A stretch of DNA of 17,114 bases from UBA6265 sp964526965 (GCA_964526965.1 CAZGML010000043.1:1-17114); one strand, 5' to 3'; shown: positions 1 through 7,422, counted from the stretch's first letter. The notes: generated by a model not told the origin, from the sequence alone. Numbers and translations: made by a program.

Positions 1-29
1 TCCAGCATCGCCTCTGTGAGGAGCCAACA

Positions 30-1466
30 ATGGCCAAAATCACGCTCATCGGTGCGGGGAGTACGGTCTTCTCGCGGAATCTCCTGCAGGATCTCTTCAC
101 GTTCCCGGAACTCCACAACAGCGAAATCCACCTGATGGATATCGATGAGGAGCGGCTACGCGATTCGGAAATCGTCGCCCATCGCGTTGCCGATCAGGCA
201 GGCGCACACCCCGTAATTCATGCGACCACCAACCGCAGCGACGCATTGGCCGATGCCGATTACGTGATCAACATGATTCAGGTCGGCGGGTACGAACCCA
301 GCACGGTTATCGATTTTGAGATTCCCAAGAAGTACGGGCTTCGCCAAACCATCGGCGATACCCTCGGTATCGGCGGCATTATGCGCGGACTCCGCACAAT
401 TCCGGTCGTTCTCGATATCGCCAGGGATATGGAAGCACTGGCGTCGAATGCGCTCCTGCTCAACTACTCGAACCCGATGGCGATGCTCTGCATGGCGCTC
501 AACCGCGCTACCAGCATCCGCAATGTCGGTCTTTGCCACAGCGTCTTCGGCACGGCAGCCGAACTCGCGCACATCCTGGATATGCCCGCAGATGAAATCG
601 ATTACCTCTGCGCTGGTATCAACCACATGGCGTTCTATCTGAAGTTCGAGCGCAACGGAGAGGATCTTTATCCTACCCTGAAGAAGATGGCAGAGACAGA
701 TGCCATGCCGACATACGAGCGCACGAGGTTTGAGGTGCTCAGGAACTTCGGCTACTTCGTGACGGAGAGTTCAGAGCACTTCGCGGAATACACACCGTGG
801 TTCATCAAAGAGGGCCGCCAGGACCTGATCGATTACTACAACGTGCCGCTCGATGAATACCCGGCCCGGTGCGAGGAGCAGATTGCCGACTGGTCGGCAA
901 TGCGCGAGGCATTGCTGAGCGATGACCCGAACGCGATGACGGATTACACCGAGCGACATCAGGGTCAGTTACGCGGCTACGCTGGTCGCAAGATCGAGGC
1001 GATGCGGCGACACAAACCGGCCGAAGCCGACGTGCTGGAGCAGAAGTACAAGCAATCCCGCGCGGAGAAGGACACCCGGGTGCACTCCGGTGAATACGGC
1101 ACGCTTATCATCCACAGCATGGAGACGGATCAGCCTCGTGTGGTGTACGGCAATGTCGGCAATCAGGGAATCATCAGCAACCTGCCTCAGGATGCATGCG
1201 TGGAAGTTCCCTGCCTGGTCGACAAGAACGGAGTTCAACCGACGCGCATAGGGATGCTGCCCCCACAACTCGCGGCATTGATGCAAACCAACATCAACGT
1301 CCAGCACCTGACCGTGGAAGCCGCCCTCACCGGTAAGCGCGAGCATATTTATCATGCCGCCATGCTGGATCCGCATACCGCTGCCGAACTGGATCTACGA
1401 CAAATCCGCAGCCTTGTGGACGATTTACTCGACGCACACGGCAGCATGCTACCGGTGTATGACTAG
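30..1466 (+). CDS. Glycoside hydrolase family 4 protein, probable alpha-galactosidase
   Basis: GH4 enzymes hydrolyse glycosides by an unusual oxidation-elimination mechanism that needs NAD+ and a divalent metal (usually Mn2+); they act in the cytoplasm on imported sugars. The 478-residue protein opens with a Rossmann motif (GAGSTVF, residues 8-14). It then shows TIGDTLG (107-113), NYSNPM (145-150), CHSV (169-172) and GINHM (196-200). C169 and H199 match the family's metal ligands. Within GH4 the CHS(V/I) signature is typical of alpha-galactosidases such as MelA, whereas phospho-glycosidases have CDMP or CN(V/I)P. Length is close to MelA (about 450 residues). The ATG has a GAGGAG ribosome site at 18-23. 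It is probably the last gene of a sugar-use operon to the left. Family assignment is firm; substrate is inferred from the CHSV motif only, and another alpha-hexoside remains possible. Confidence 0.88.
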   Translation: MAKITLIGAGSTVFSRNLLQDLFTFPELHNSEIHLMDIDEERLRDSEIVAHRVADQAGAHPVIHATTNRSDALADADYVINMIQVGGYEPSTVIDFEIPKKYGLRQTIGDTLGIGGIMRGLRTIPVVLDIARDMEALASNALLLNYSNPMAMLCMALNRATSIRNVGLCHSVFGTAAELAHILDMPADEIDYLCAGINHMAFYLKFERNGEDLYPTLKKMAETDAMPTYERTRFEVLRNFGYFVTESSEHFAEYTPWFIKEGRQDLIDYYNVPLDEYPARCEEQIADWSAMREALLSDDPNAMTDYTERHQGQLRGYAGRKIEAMRRHKPAEADVLEQKYKQSRAEKDTRVHSGEYGTLIIHSMETDQPRVVYGNVGNQGIISNLPQDACVEVPCLVDKNGVQPTRIGMLPPQLAALMQTNINVQHLTVEAALTGKREHIYHAAMLDPHTAAELDLRQIRSLVDDLLDAHGSMLPVYD

Positions 1467-1504
1467 CTGATTAGCTGGTCTCAATACTGTTTTTGAAGCG
1501 GGAG

Positions 1505-3256
1505 TTACCGCGGCCCGACTTCCCAAATTTCGGGCTGGGGAACGTAATTGCTGACGAATTCACCGTCGGAAATGATGCTACCATCCGCAGCCTTTACCGT
1601 GCGTGGCAAGGCTACCGTGTAACCGGGTGCGCTTCCGCTCACCCACTTCCGCTCACCACGAGCGAGGGCCGGGTTCTCCCTCTCCACCGGGTCGCCGGCG
1701 GGGATAGGCTCACTCACGCGGACGTTGCCGAACGTCACTTCCCATCCCGGGTCCTTGCCATACAAATGTGCGGTCACGGTGGTTCCATCAACCACCATCA
1801 TGATGAGGAGCCAGGAATCCAGCACGTTCGTGAACGTGAGATCAAGGGTCATCTGACCAGGACCGGTTGGGATATAGATAGCGGCATCAAATCCTGGAGG
1901 AGATCCATCGGCTTCGTAAAATGCGAGCCGCCAGGTGTGCGGATTCCACTCGCTGAATTGGAAGCCCGCTCGTGCAGCGGCCCGAAACACGGTAGTGCTC
2001 ACCTGGCAGACGCCACCACCGATATCGGTCGTCGTCCAGTCTCCGCTGATAATTGAGCCGGCTACGAACCCGGCTTCTTCAGTGATCGGCCCCTGAAGCG
2101 TGTTGTATGCGAACGTTTCACCCGGAGCCACAAGTTTGTACGAAATGTTGTTGGCTGCTACACCAACATTTGTCGCACGCTCCCATGATGACCCCGCAAA
2201 GCTGGAAGAGCCATACGCAAGGTGGGATTCGATTCCGAGCTCATCCAAATTATCGGCACGTGCTGCGGCCTTGGCAGGTCGCGTCGGGAGTTCAGCCGAG
2301 CGCTCATCGGACTTTGCCAATTCCGCGATCAGTTCCTCAGCGGCTTCTCGGTCCATTTCAAGGCCATCCACGTCTTCCTTCACGACGTAGAGACCCGCAT
2401 CCCAACCGAGCATCACGTTCTGCGGGTTGACGTAGACGTCCGCAGCGATTGCATCCAGCCGGTCAACGATCCGTTCGGCATCAATCCGGGGCTGATTCGA
2501 GTCATCGATAACGAGTGCCTGCGCCAGCTGCTCTGCCGAAATCGGATAATTGAGCTCACCGTGCTGCAGCACCACCTGTTCACCAATCAGGCGGATCGCC
2601 CGGTTCTTGTAGGGTTCTAATTCTTCGGTAGAGACTTCAGGTGCAACTGCGTTGGTAGAAAGTGCGATATCTGCATGGGCACGACGCAGTATGGCCGATT
2701 CGATTGCATCAAGCGCCGCATCGCGATCCAAAGCCCGCCCCTCTTCAGAATCGATCAGGCGAATCTCCCCATCTTCTCGGTAGAGTTGGGCGTTGCTGGC
2801 ATCAATATCAATAGCCGGGGCGATCTTTTCCAGATACTCCGCTGCCTTGTCTTCATCCCAATCGATGACCAAATCAATCGGAGTGCTCGCCTCTTCTGCG
2901 AAGAAGGCGGTGTAGCGATTTCCCCACGATTCCCGGCCGTGTTCCATCGCGCGATCGATGGTGGCTTCGTAGTCCACCTTCCCGCCGATCTCGGCCAGGG
3001 TGGCCGTCCAGATTTGCTCTTCGAAGTGCAGCGTGGCAGCGAGCTGCTCGTAAGACGAAAGGTGATCCTGCAGTTTGGCGATCGCTCCGGCACGGTCAAG
3101 TCCGCCCAGGTTCAGGCTACCCACGGCAGCGCCCGGATAAACCTGCCCACCATAGCGAGCGGGCAGTGCGGCGGCGGGAACGGCGGCAACAGTCGCGAAA
3201 GCGCCGGCCAGCATGGTACGGCGACTCAGAAGTCGTTTTGTCAAAGTTGGTTTCAC
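1505..3256 (-). CDS. Exported VanW-family protein with peptidoglycan-binding region
   Basis: Residues 1-33 form an export signal with a twin-arginine-like motif (S11-R12-R13-T-M-L) and an Ala-rich hydrophobic stretch ending near ALPA. Next comes the YPGAAVGSLNLGG-type segment (40-52) that commonly begins these proteins, then a region like the 'putative peptidoglycan-binding' family (about 55-320, probably two copies). A VanW domain lies at about 340-475, including DIGGGVCQVSTT (411-422). A C-terminal beta-rich stretch ends around YVPQPE. VanW occurs in some vancomycin-resistance clusters but its biochemical role is unknown; most homologues are ordinary envelope proteins. The start is GTG (3254-3256) with GGAG at 3263-3266. 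The gene converges on the GH4 gene with a 38-nt gap and diverges from the bactofilins. A role in wall binding or remodelling is inference, and nothing here indicates antibiotic resistance. Confidence 0.9.
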   Translation of the reverse strand: MKPTLTKRLLSRRTMLAGAFATVAAVPAAALPARYGGQVYPGAAVGSLNLGGLDRAGAIAKLQDHLSSYEQLAATLHFEEQIWTATLAEIGGKVDYEATIDRAMEHGRESWGNRYTAFFAEEASTPIDLVIDWDEDKAAEYLEKIAPAIDIDASNAQLYREDGEIRLIDSEEGRALDRDAALDAIESAILRRAHADIALSTNAVAPEVSTEELEPYKNRAIRLIGEQVVLQHGELNYPISAEQLAQALVIDDSNQPRIDAERIVDRLDAIAADVYVNPQNVMLGWDAGLYVVKEDVDGLEMDREAAEELIAELAKSDERSAELPTRPAKAAARADNLDELGIESHLAYGSSSFAGSSWERATNVGVAANNISYKLVAPGETFAYNTLQGPITEEAGFVAGSIISGDWTTTDIGGGVCQVSTTVFRAAARAGFQFSEWNPHTWRLAFYEADGSPPGFDAAIYIPTGPGQMTLDLTFTNVLDSWLLIMMVVDGTTVTAHLYGKDPGWEVTFGNVRVSEPIPAGDPVERENPALARGERKWVSGSAPGYTVALPRTVKAADGSIISDGEFVSNYVPQPEIWEVGPR

Positions 3257-3310
3257 GGTCTACTCCGTGCGGTGGTAAAACGCGTAGCAGACATCGCAAC
3301 CTGCCTTAAT

Positions 3311-3340
3311 AGTCTACCGGCTCTACGTATAAGAAGTCGA
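3311..3340 (-). promoter_or_regulatory. Weak promoter candidate for the VanW gene
   Basis: On the minus strand TCGACT (3335-3340) and TAGACT (3311-3316) are separated by 18 nt, each matching the sigma-70 consensus at 4 of 6 positions. The predicted start lies about 50 nt upstream of the GTG. The match is modest and could be chance. Confidence 0.22.
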
Positions 3341-3477
3341 TTTGGATTTTCCTCAGGATGGACGGGCTACGAAAAAGCCGCTATCAACGACGCCAGGCAC
3401 TGATGTCGCACACGACAACACTATGGCCAAGGGATTGAGTAAACCAGAACAAAATCGGTGCAATTTCAGGAGAACAC

Positions 3478-3506
3478 TCGACAAATGACAGGAGTGTACA
3501 TACACT
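3478..3506 (+). promoter_or_regulatory. Sigma-70-type promoter for the bactofilin genes
   Basis: TCGACA (3478-3483; 5 of 6 to TTGACA) and TACACT (3501-3506; 4 of 6 to TATAAT) are separated by exactly 17 nt. Transcription would start near 3513, giving a leader of about 128 nt before the GTG at 3641. It is the best-spaced promoter I found in the region between the two divergent genes. Confidence 0.5.
3493..3506. promoter_or_regulatory. Perfect dyad overlapping the bactofilin -10 box (possible operator)
   Basis: AGTGTA-CA-TACACT has two perfect 6-bp arms around a 2-bp centre, and the right arm is the predicted -10 element itself. A dimeric repressor bound here would block polymerase, so an operator is plausible. 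No regulator gene lies in the window and I cannot assign a family. Confidence 0.35.
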
Positions 3507-3640
3507 AGCATCATTCGCCGGATCGTCGTATGCTACACAAGCAAAGTGACGCACACGCGATACGCATGAATGCGCCAATACGCGGTCCATAAAACCGACA
3601 GATCGTCGGCATTCCAATCGGACCATGAGGAGGACGAGAC

Positions 3641-4306
3641 GTGGTTTTTCGACGAGATAACAAAGTCGACGCGTTTCAACGCCAAATGAGCGCTCTTCGC
3701 CACCAGATAGGCGATGACGCTGGCGAGGAATCCGAAGATTTTGAAAATGAAGATGCTGAGCATCAGCGTGATCGCACACAGGGAGAGAACATGAGCCAAC
3801 CACCATACGAGCGTGGCGAGGCCGGCGGTTATTCGTTCGGTACTTTTCCGGGCCAGCAACAAGAACCTGAAGAATACATCGATCCCAACGCCATGCAGAT
3901 GTCTGAAATGGCCGAGGTGGATTCGCAAATCAGCGTTGTTGCACAAGGAACCATTTATAAGGGCGAGATTCAGTCTGACGGCAATATCCAGATTTTCGGA
4001 CGCGCCGAAGGCACGCTCACAGCCAAGGAAGATATCTGGATCGCCGAGGGCGCCGATGTTGAAGCAACGCTCACTGCTCGCCGTGTAATTGTGGCGGGGC
4101 GGGTAAGCGGAACGGTGAAAGCCAACAGCCGATTCGAAGCTCTTCCGCAAGGCGTTATCGAGGCCGATGTCACGGCTCCGAGCTTTGTGGTGCACGAAGG
4201 CGCCACCATCAACGGCAAGCTCAGCATGCAGCAACAGGAAATCACCAGTGGTCGGCAGGAGCGATCCGGCTCCACCACCGTGGTTCCACGACGAAACCGC
4301 GGATAA
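3641..4306 (+). CDS. Bactofilin family polymer-forming protein (first of two)
   Basis: Bactofilins self-assemble without nucleotide into filaments with a beta-solenoid core, usually at the inner face of the membrane, where they organise wall enzymes or cell shape. The core is at about residues 96-197, with repeated short hydrophobic/Gly strands such as IQIFGRAEGTL, VIVAGRVSGTV and SFVVHEGATINGKL. A charged, Gln/Pro-rich N-terminal arm of about 90 residues precedes it and a short basic tail (VVPRRNRG) follows. The chosen start is GTG, with a strong GAGGAGG at 3627-3633 seven bases upstream. An in-frame ATG at 3791 (M51) also has a good GGGAGAG site, so a shorter 171-residue form is possible. 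The second bactofilin starts 41 nt downstream, almost certainly in the same operon. Confidence 0.88.
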   Translation: MVFRRDNKVDAFQRQMSALRHQIGDDAGEESEDFENEDAEHQRDRTQGENMSQPPYERGEAGGYSFGTFPGQQQEPEEYIDPNAMQMSEMAEVDSQISVVAQGTIYKGEIQSDGNIQIFGRAEGTLTAKEDIWIAEGADVEATLTARRVIVAGRVSGTVKANSRFEALPQGVIEADVTAPSFVVHEGATINGKLSMQQQEITSGRQERSGSTTVVPRRNRG

Positions 4307-4347
4307 CAGCTCCGCAGACGAACCTGGAGTAAACGGGGAAGGAAACT

Positions 4348-4959
4348 ATGGCCAGCCGACAGCAAATGGAACAAGGCAACTTTCGGGGTATGCCACCCCA
4401 GCAACAGCAGCAGCAGCCTGAATCGACCAGCGTGATCGATCAGTATTCAAACTTTGATGGAACCTATAACTCCGCCCGCGACCTTCGCGTTGAGGGGCAG
4501 GTAAAAGGCACCATTGTTTGCAAGGGCACACTTCATATCGCCCAGGGAGCAACGGTAAAAGCATCTGTCGAGGCCGAGGCGATCTCGGTAGCAGGAGAGC
4601 TGGACGGCGAAATCAACTGCCGCGGCCGCATGGAGATGCTGCCCACAGGTCGCGTAAAAGGTGAGATTTCCACCCAAAGCCTCGTTATCCACGAAGGTGC
4701 TTCGTATGAAGGTGAGTTGGAGATGGGGAACAACTCCGGCCGGCCGCGTCGCTCGCGATCGGTTGAGAGGAACGTTCCTGTAGAGGCCCCGGATTCAACA
4801 TTGGTCGCGGAAGCTCCAGAGTCGGAGACAATGCCACCTGTGCCGGAAACCACGACGGACGAGGAGAGCGAATCACCGCCATCCCGACCCAGCTCATTTA
4901 TCCGCCGGTTTGGCAACACCGAGTCACAGAGTTCTTCGTCTGAAGCAACCGAGGAATAG
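4348..4959 (+). CDS. Bactofilin family polymer-forming protein (second of two)
   Basis: The bactofilin beta-solenoid core is at residues 28-127, with strands such as LRVEGQVKGTI, AISVAGELDGEI and LVIHEGASYEGEL. It is preceded by a Gln-rich arm (Q18-Q23 run) and followed by a 75-residue tail. The tail begins basic (RPRRSRS, 132-138) and becomes Ser/Glu/Pro-rich, so it is probably disordered. The ATG is preceded by GGGGAAGG (4335-4342). It is paralogous to the gene 41 nt upstream but differs in both arms, so the two may co-polymerise or form a mixed scaffold (inference). The asymmetric charged tail is a likely partner-binding element. No terminator was seen between this gene and the membrane protein 194 nt downstream. 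Confidence 0.88.
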   Translation: MASRQQMEQGNFRGMPPQQQQQQPESTSVIDQYSNFDGTYNSARDLRVEGQVKGTIVCKGTLHIAQGATVKASVEAEAISVAGELDGEINCRGRMEMLPTGRVKGEISTQSLVIHEGASYEGELEMGNNSGRPRRSRSVERNVPVEAPDSTLVAEAPESETMPPVPETTTDEESESPPSRPSSFIRRFGNTESQSSSSEATEE

Positions 4960-5095
4960 TCTCGGCCGCTGCCAAAGCGACACGATTCCGGGCGCTTATG
5001 CATTATTAGGGTTATCGGGCAGGCGAACGGCGGACATCATGCGCTACCATGGTGTTCTAAAAGGCAGTAACTCCGCGGGAATTCAGTTAACTGGT

Positions 5096-5110
5096 GGCAT
5101 GGAGCATGCC
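5096..5110 (+). other. Small hairpin in the spacer after the bactofilins
   Basis: GGCATG (5096-5101), loop GAG, CATGCC (5105-5110) is a perfect 6-bp stem with a 3-nt loop. It sits 43 nt before the start codon of the membrane protein gene and has no T-tract, so it is not a classical terminator. It could be an mRNA-processing or translation-control element, or chance. Confidence 0.25.
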
Positions 5111-5153
5111 GTAAAAGCAATCAAGCGGAAGCCGCCAGGGGTAGCGAAGTTTA

Positions 5154-6314
5154 ATGGACGATCTCGGCGCAAAAAGCTGCGGTACATGCAAGCATTTTGA
5201 GCCATCGACTGAATGGCGGCGCGGCTGGTGTCGCAATACATTGCTTTATGCACCCTCCCAGAGTCAAATGGTGCAGAGCGAAGAACTTGATTGCAGCCGA
5301 GGGGCACGCAGTTTCTGGGAACCAGCAACTCCAGACCCCCAAGTGAATGCAGGTCAACCTAACGTGAAATTGCCGACATTCGAAAACCCACTCAAACTCT
5401 TCACCCCGGCCTTTGCCGGGGCGCCACAGGGTGTACCGGCCATGAACGGCGGCCACATGATGTTCGCCTCGTCGGGCTCCGGATCCGGTGGTGGCGGATA
5501 CGACGACGATGACTTCGGCTTCGATGACGATCCCGACTTCGACGATGATGATGCTCCGATGGACGAGCCTACAGGGCAGCGTCCACAGAGTAACCGCACT
5601 CGCCGTAGTGCCGGTCGCGCCAATGCCAGGGGTGGTCGCAGCCGATCCGCCAGCGTCCAGCCAGAAGAACGGTACTGGACCGATTACCTCCGCATCGCGC
5701 TCCCCGTTATCGGCATCATTTTGATGCTCGGTCTCCTGTGGGTGTGGGCATCTTCCCTTCTCGGCGACGACACGGATAGCGTGGACGATCCCGGTGAGGA
5801 CGAGATTGGCCTGGTTACCACTGAAACGCCCGATCCAAACGCTGTAAACACCGAGCCGGACACCGTCAGCACGCCCGGCCCACCGCCCCAGACCGATACC
5901 AACGCCGGCGAGATACCGATTTCGAACGAGGGTCAGTCAACACCGGCGGCAGATTCAACGACGTTCAACCCCACGGCGCCGGAAGAACCGGCCGACGCTG
6001 GCGATAACCAGGCGGACGAACCGGCGGATACTGAACCCGAAGGCGACGCGGGTGGCGAAAGCGAAGAAGAACCCCCGGCCGATACGACCGGAGAAATTGC
6101 CGTTGACTCTCGGATCCGCGTCACCGAGGACAACGTGAACATCCGCAGCTCCGCCAGTCTCGCGGGAGACCCCCAGGGCACCGCCAACGCGGGCGATGAA
6201 GCCGTAGTTGCCAGCGGACCTGAAGAAGCCGATGGCTACGTATGGTGGGAGGTCGTCTTCGACAATGGATCTAGCGGGTTCGTCGTACAGGAATTCATCG
6301 AACTCGTGCCCTAG
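5154..6314 (+). CDS. Single-pass membrane protein: Cys4 head, Asp-rich linker, TM, external SH3b domain
   Basis: I do not recognise a named family for the whole 386-residue protein. The head has four cysteines (C9, C12, C26, C47) in a C-x2-C-x13-C-x20-C pattern, consistent with a metal site. A low-complexity linker follows: Gly/Ser then Asp-rich at about 106-138, then Arg-rich at about 148-165. One membrane segment spans about 180-203. A Pro/Glu/Asp/Thr-rich stalk (204-317) leads to a bacterial SH3 domain (about 319-386; VNIRSSAS, WWEVVF, GSSGFV). The basic residues before the membrane segment predict head inside, SH3b outside, and SH3b domains often bind cell wall. The frame has a stop at 5142-5144, so ATG 5154 is the first start; AGGGG at 5137-5141 is a modest ribosome site. 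The gene follows the bactofilins and ends at a strong terminator. Linking bactofilins to the wall is inference. Confidence 0.8.
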   Translation: MDDLGAKSCGTCKHFEPSTEWRRGWCRNTLLYAPSQSQMVQSEELDCSRGARSFWEPATPDPQVNAGQPNVKLPTFENPLKLFTPAFAGAPQGVPAMNGGHMMFASSGSGSGGGGYDDDDFGFDDDPDFDDDDAPMDEPTGQRPQSNRTRRSAGRANARGGRSRSASVQPEERYWTDYLRIALPVIGIILMLGLLWVWASSLLGDDTDSVDDPGEDEIGLVTTETPDPNAVNTEPDTVSTPGPPPQTDTNAGEIPISNEGQSTPAADSTTFNPTAPEEPADAGDNQADEPADTEPEGDAGGESEEEPPADTTGEIAVDSRIRVTEDNVNIRSSASLAGDPQGTANAGDEAVVASGPEEADGYVWWEVVFDNGSSGFVVQEFIELVP

Positions 6315-6340
6315 TCGCGAATAACACCAGAACTCAGTTG

Positions 6341-6368
6341 AAAGAGGCCCGATATGGGCCTCTTTCTT
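6341..6368 (+). terminator. Rho-independent terminator after the membrane-protein gene
   Basis: AAAGAGGCCC (6341-6350), loop GATAT, GGGCCTCTTT (6356-6365) gives a perfect 10-bp stem with a 5-nt loop whose right arm ends in a T-rich run (TCTTTCTT). It lies 26 nt past the stop at 6314 and separates the envelope block from the rpsB operon. The A/T-rich ends could allow function on both strands. Confidence 0.85.
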
Positions 6369-6387
6369 CATTGATTCGCTGATCTCG

Positions 6388-6396
6388 TGCTATAAT
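6388..6396 (+). promoter_or_regulatory. Extended -10 promoter of the rpsB operon
   Basis: TG-C-TATAAT is an exact -10 hexamer (6391-6396) with the TGn extension. The nearest -35 candidates are TTGATT at 6371-6376 (14-nt spacer, too short) and TTCATT at 6367-6372 (18 nt), so the extended -10 probably compensates for a weak -35. It lies just after the terminator, and transcription would begin near 6403. Confidence 0.7.
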
Positions 6397-6402
6397 ATCT
6401 GT

Positions 6403-6541
6403 CGGCCTGCCGCCTCCGCGCGCAGGCTTTCTAACGAAACACGCCGATGTGATTGCTCCGGGTGTGCCTGTGTGGATGTTCCAGCAGGTTCCGGCGCAAG
6501 ATGACCACGGCGGAAGCACAAACACAGAAGGGGTATGCCAC
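6403..6541 (+). promoter_or_regulatory. rpsB mRNA leader, possible autoregulatory region
   Basis: The predicted 5' leader is about 139 nt, long for simple translation. It contains a stem GCCTGC (6405-6410)/GCAGGC (6422-6427) near its 5' end, and ends in AGAAGGGG (6526-6533), the ribosome site of rpsB. Ribosomal protein S2 represses its own leader in some bacteria, so a binding structure here is plausible. I could not match the sequence to a known leader family. The reading frame of rpsB is open back to 6449, but the ribosome site and S2 homology support the later start. Confidence 0.35.
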
Positions 6542-7348
6542 ATGGCTACCGATACCAAGCGCCGGAACGAACCGGTCAGCCTCAAGGCACTACTTGAGGC
6601 AGGCGTCCACTTTGGTCACCAGAAGAACCGCTGGAACCCGAAGATGGAACCGTACATCTTTACCGAACGCAACGGAATTCACATTCTGGATCTGCAACAA
6701 ACTGTGCCCATGCTCAATGAAGCACATGAGATGATTAGTGACATCACCAGCAAGGGTGGTCACATTCTCTTCGTGGGTACAAAGAAGCAGGCGCAGGACA
6801 TCGTCCGCGAGCAGGCCGAGCGCAGTGGCCAGTTCTACGTCAACAAGCGCTGGCTGGGCGGAACACTCACCAACTTTGTAACCATCAAGAACCGCCTCCG
6901 CCTCCTGAAGACCCTTCAGGCCGAGCAGGAGCGCGGTGAATGGGACTACCTGCCCAAGCAGGAAGCCGCCAAGAAGGAACTGCAGCTCGAGAAACTCGAA
7001 CGCAGCCTCGGTGGTATGCGAGATATGAACCAGCTGCCGGGCGCAATCTTCATTATCGACCCGCGCCGCGAGCATCTCGCAGTCATGGAAGCCGAGCGAC
7101 TCGGAATCCCCACTATCGCCATGGTGGACTCCAACTGCGATCCAGGACCAATTACCTACCCACTGCCGGCGAACGACGATGCTATCCGTTCCCTGCGAAT
7201 CATCACAGAGGGCATCGCGCAGGCTGCCATCAATGGCAAGACCGAGCACGAGAGCACCGACGAATCCGGTGATTTCAGTGACGCAATCGCCGCTGATGAC
7301 GCAGTGGCCGGAGCTGCCGAGAAGGCCGCCGATTCCGCAGAAGAGTAA
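6542..7348 (+). CDS. rpsB: 30S ribosomal protein S2
   Basis: Structural protein of the small ribosomal subunit, bound between head and body and needed for S1 or mRNA recruitment. The 268-residue product carries hallmark segments GVHFGHQKNRWNPKM (residues 21-35), ILFVGTKKQA, RWLGGTLTNF, and a late segment of the IIDPRREH and NCDPG type. The C-terminal about 40 residues are acidic and Ala-rich, as in many S2 proteins. The start at 6542 is chosen because AGAAGGGG lies 8 nt upstream and the protein then begins at the conserved region. First gene of the rpsB-tsf-pyrH-frr-uppS-cdsA-dxr run. Confidence 0.97.
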   Translation: MATDTKRRNEPVSLKALLEAGVHFGHQKNRWNPKMEPYIFTERNGIHILDLQQTVPMLNEAHEMISDITSKGGHILFVGTKKQAQDIVREQAERSGQFYVNKRWLGGTLTNFVTIKNRLRLLKTLQAEQERGEWDYLPKQEAAKKELQLEKLERSLGGMRDMNQLPGAIFIIDPRREHLAVMEAERLGIPTIAMVDSNCDPGPITYPLPANDDAIRSLRIITEGIAQAAINGKTEHESTDESGDFSDAIAADDAVAGAAEKAADSAEE

Positions 7349-7357
7349 TCAGTTTCC

Positions 7358-7377
7358 GGGCCCGTATGCGCGGGCCC
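7358..7377 (+). other. GC-rich hairpin between rpsB and tsf
   Basis: GGGCCCG (7358-7364), loop of 6, CGGGCCC (7371-7377) is a perfect 7-bp stem, 9 nt after the rpsB stop. No T-run follows, so termination would be weak. A competing pairing GTATG (7364-7368)/CATAC (7377-7381) overlaps it. It may protect the 3' end of the rpsB message or tune S2 against EF-Ts output. Confidence 0.45.
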
Positions 7378-7422
7378 ATACAACCTACAGTGGTTCAACC
7401 ACAACGAAGTGAAGGAGCACAC

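Larger units (their letters stand above)
3257..3640. other. Divergent intergenic region (384 nt)
   Basis: This stretch separates the start of the minus-strand VanW gene from the first bactofilin. Reading frames that cross it have no ribosome site and no recognisable protein, so I treat it as non-coding. It holds the well-spaced rightward promoter at 3478-3506 with its overlapping dyad, and a weaker leftward promoter candidate at 3311-3340. The predicted bactofilin leader would be about 128 nt. I saw no terminator, tRNA or known riboswitch fold. Confidence 0.55.

Noticed and set aside
1463..1494. Six-bp stem (CTAGCT/AGCTGG) followed later by a T5 run, as a terminator between the GH4 and VanW genes
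   Set aside because: The T-run begins 12 nt after a short stem that contains a wobble pair, so it does not fit a rho-independent terminator.
1505..3256. Vancomycin resistance from the VanW domain
   Set aside because: No vanHAX or ligase genes are nearby; VanW domains are common in ordinary envelope proteins.
4768..4779. AGGAACGTTCCT in the second bactofilin as another LexA site
   Set aside because: The half-sites have no 4-nt spacer and it is deep inside a coding region.
5039..5200. Possible 53-codon small gene in the spacer before the membrane-protein gene
   Set aside because: No adequate ribosome site, and its 3' end overlaps the well-supported gene starting at 5154 in another frame.
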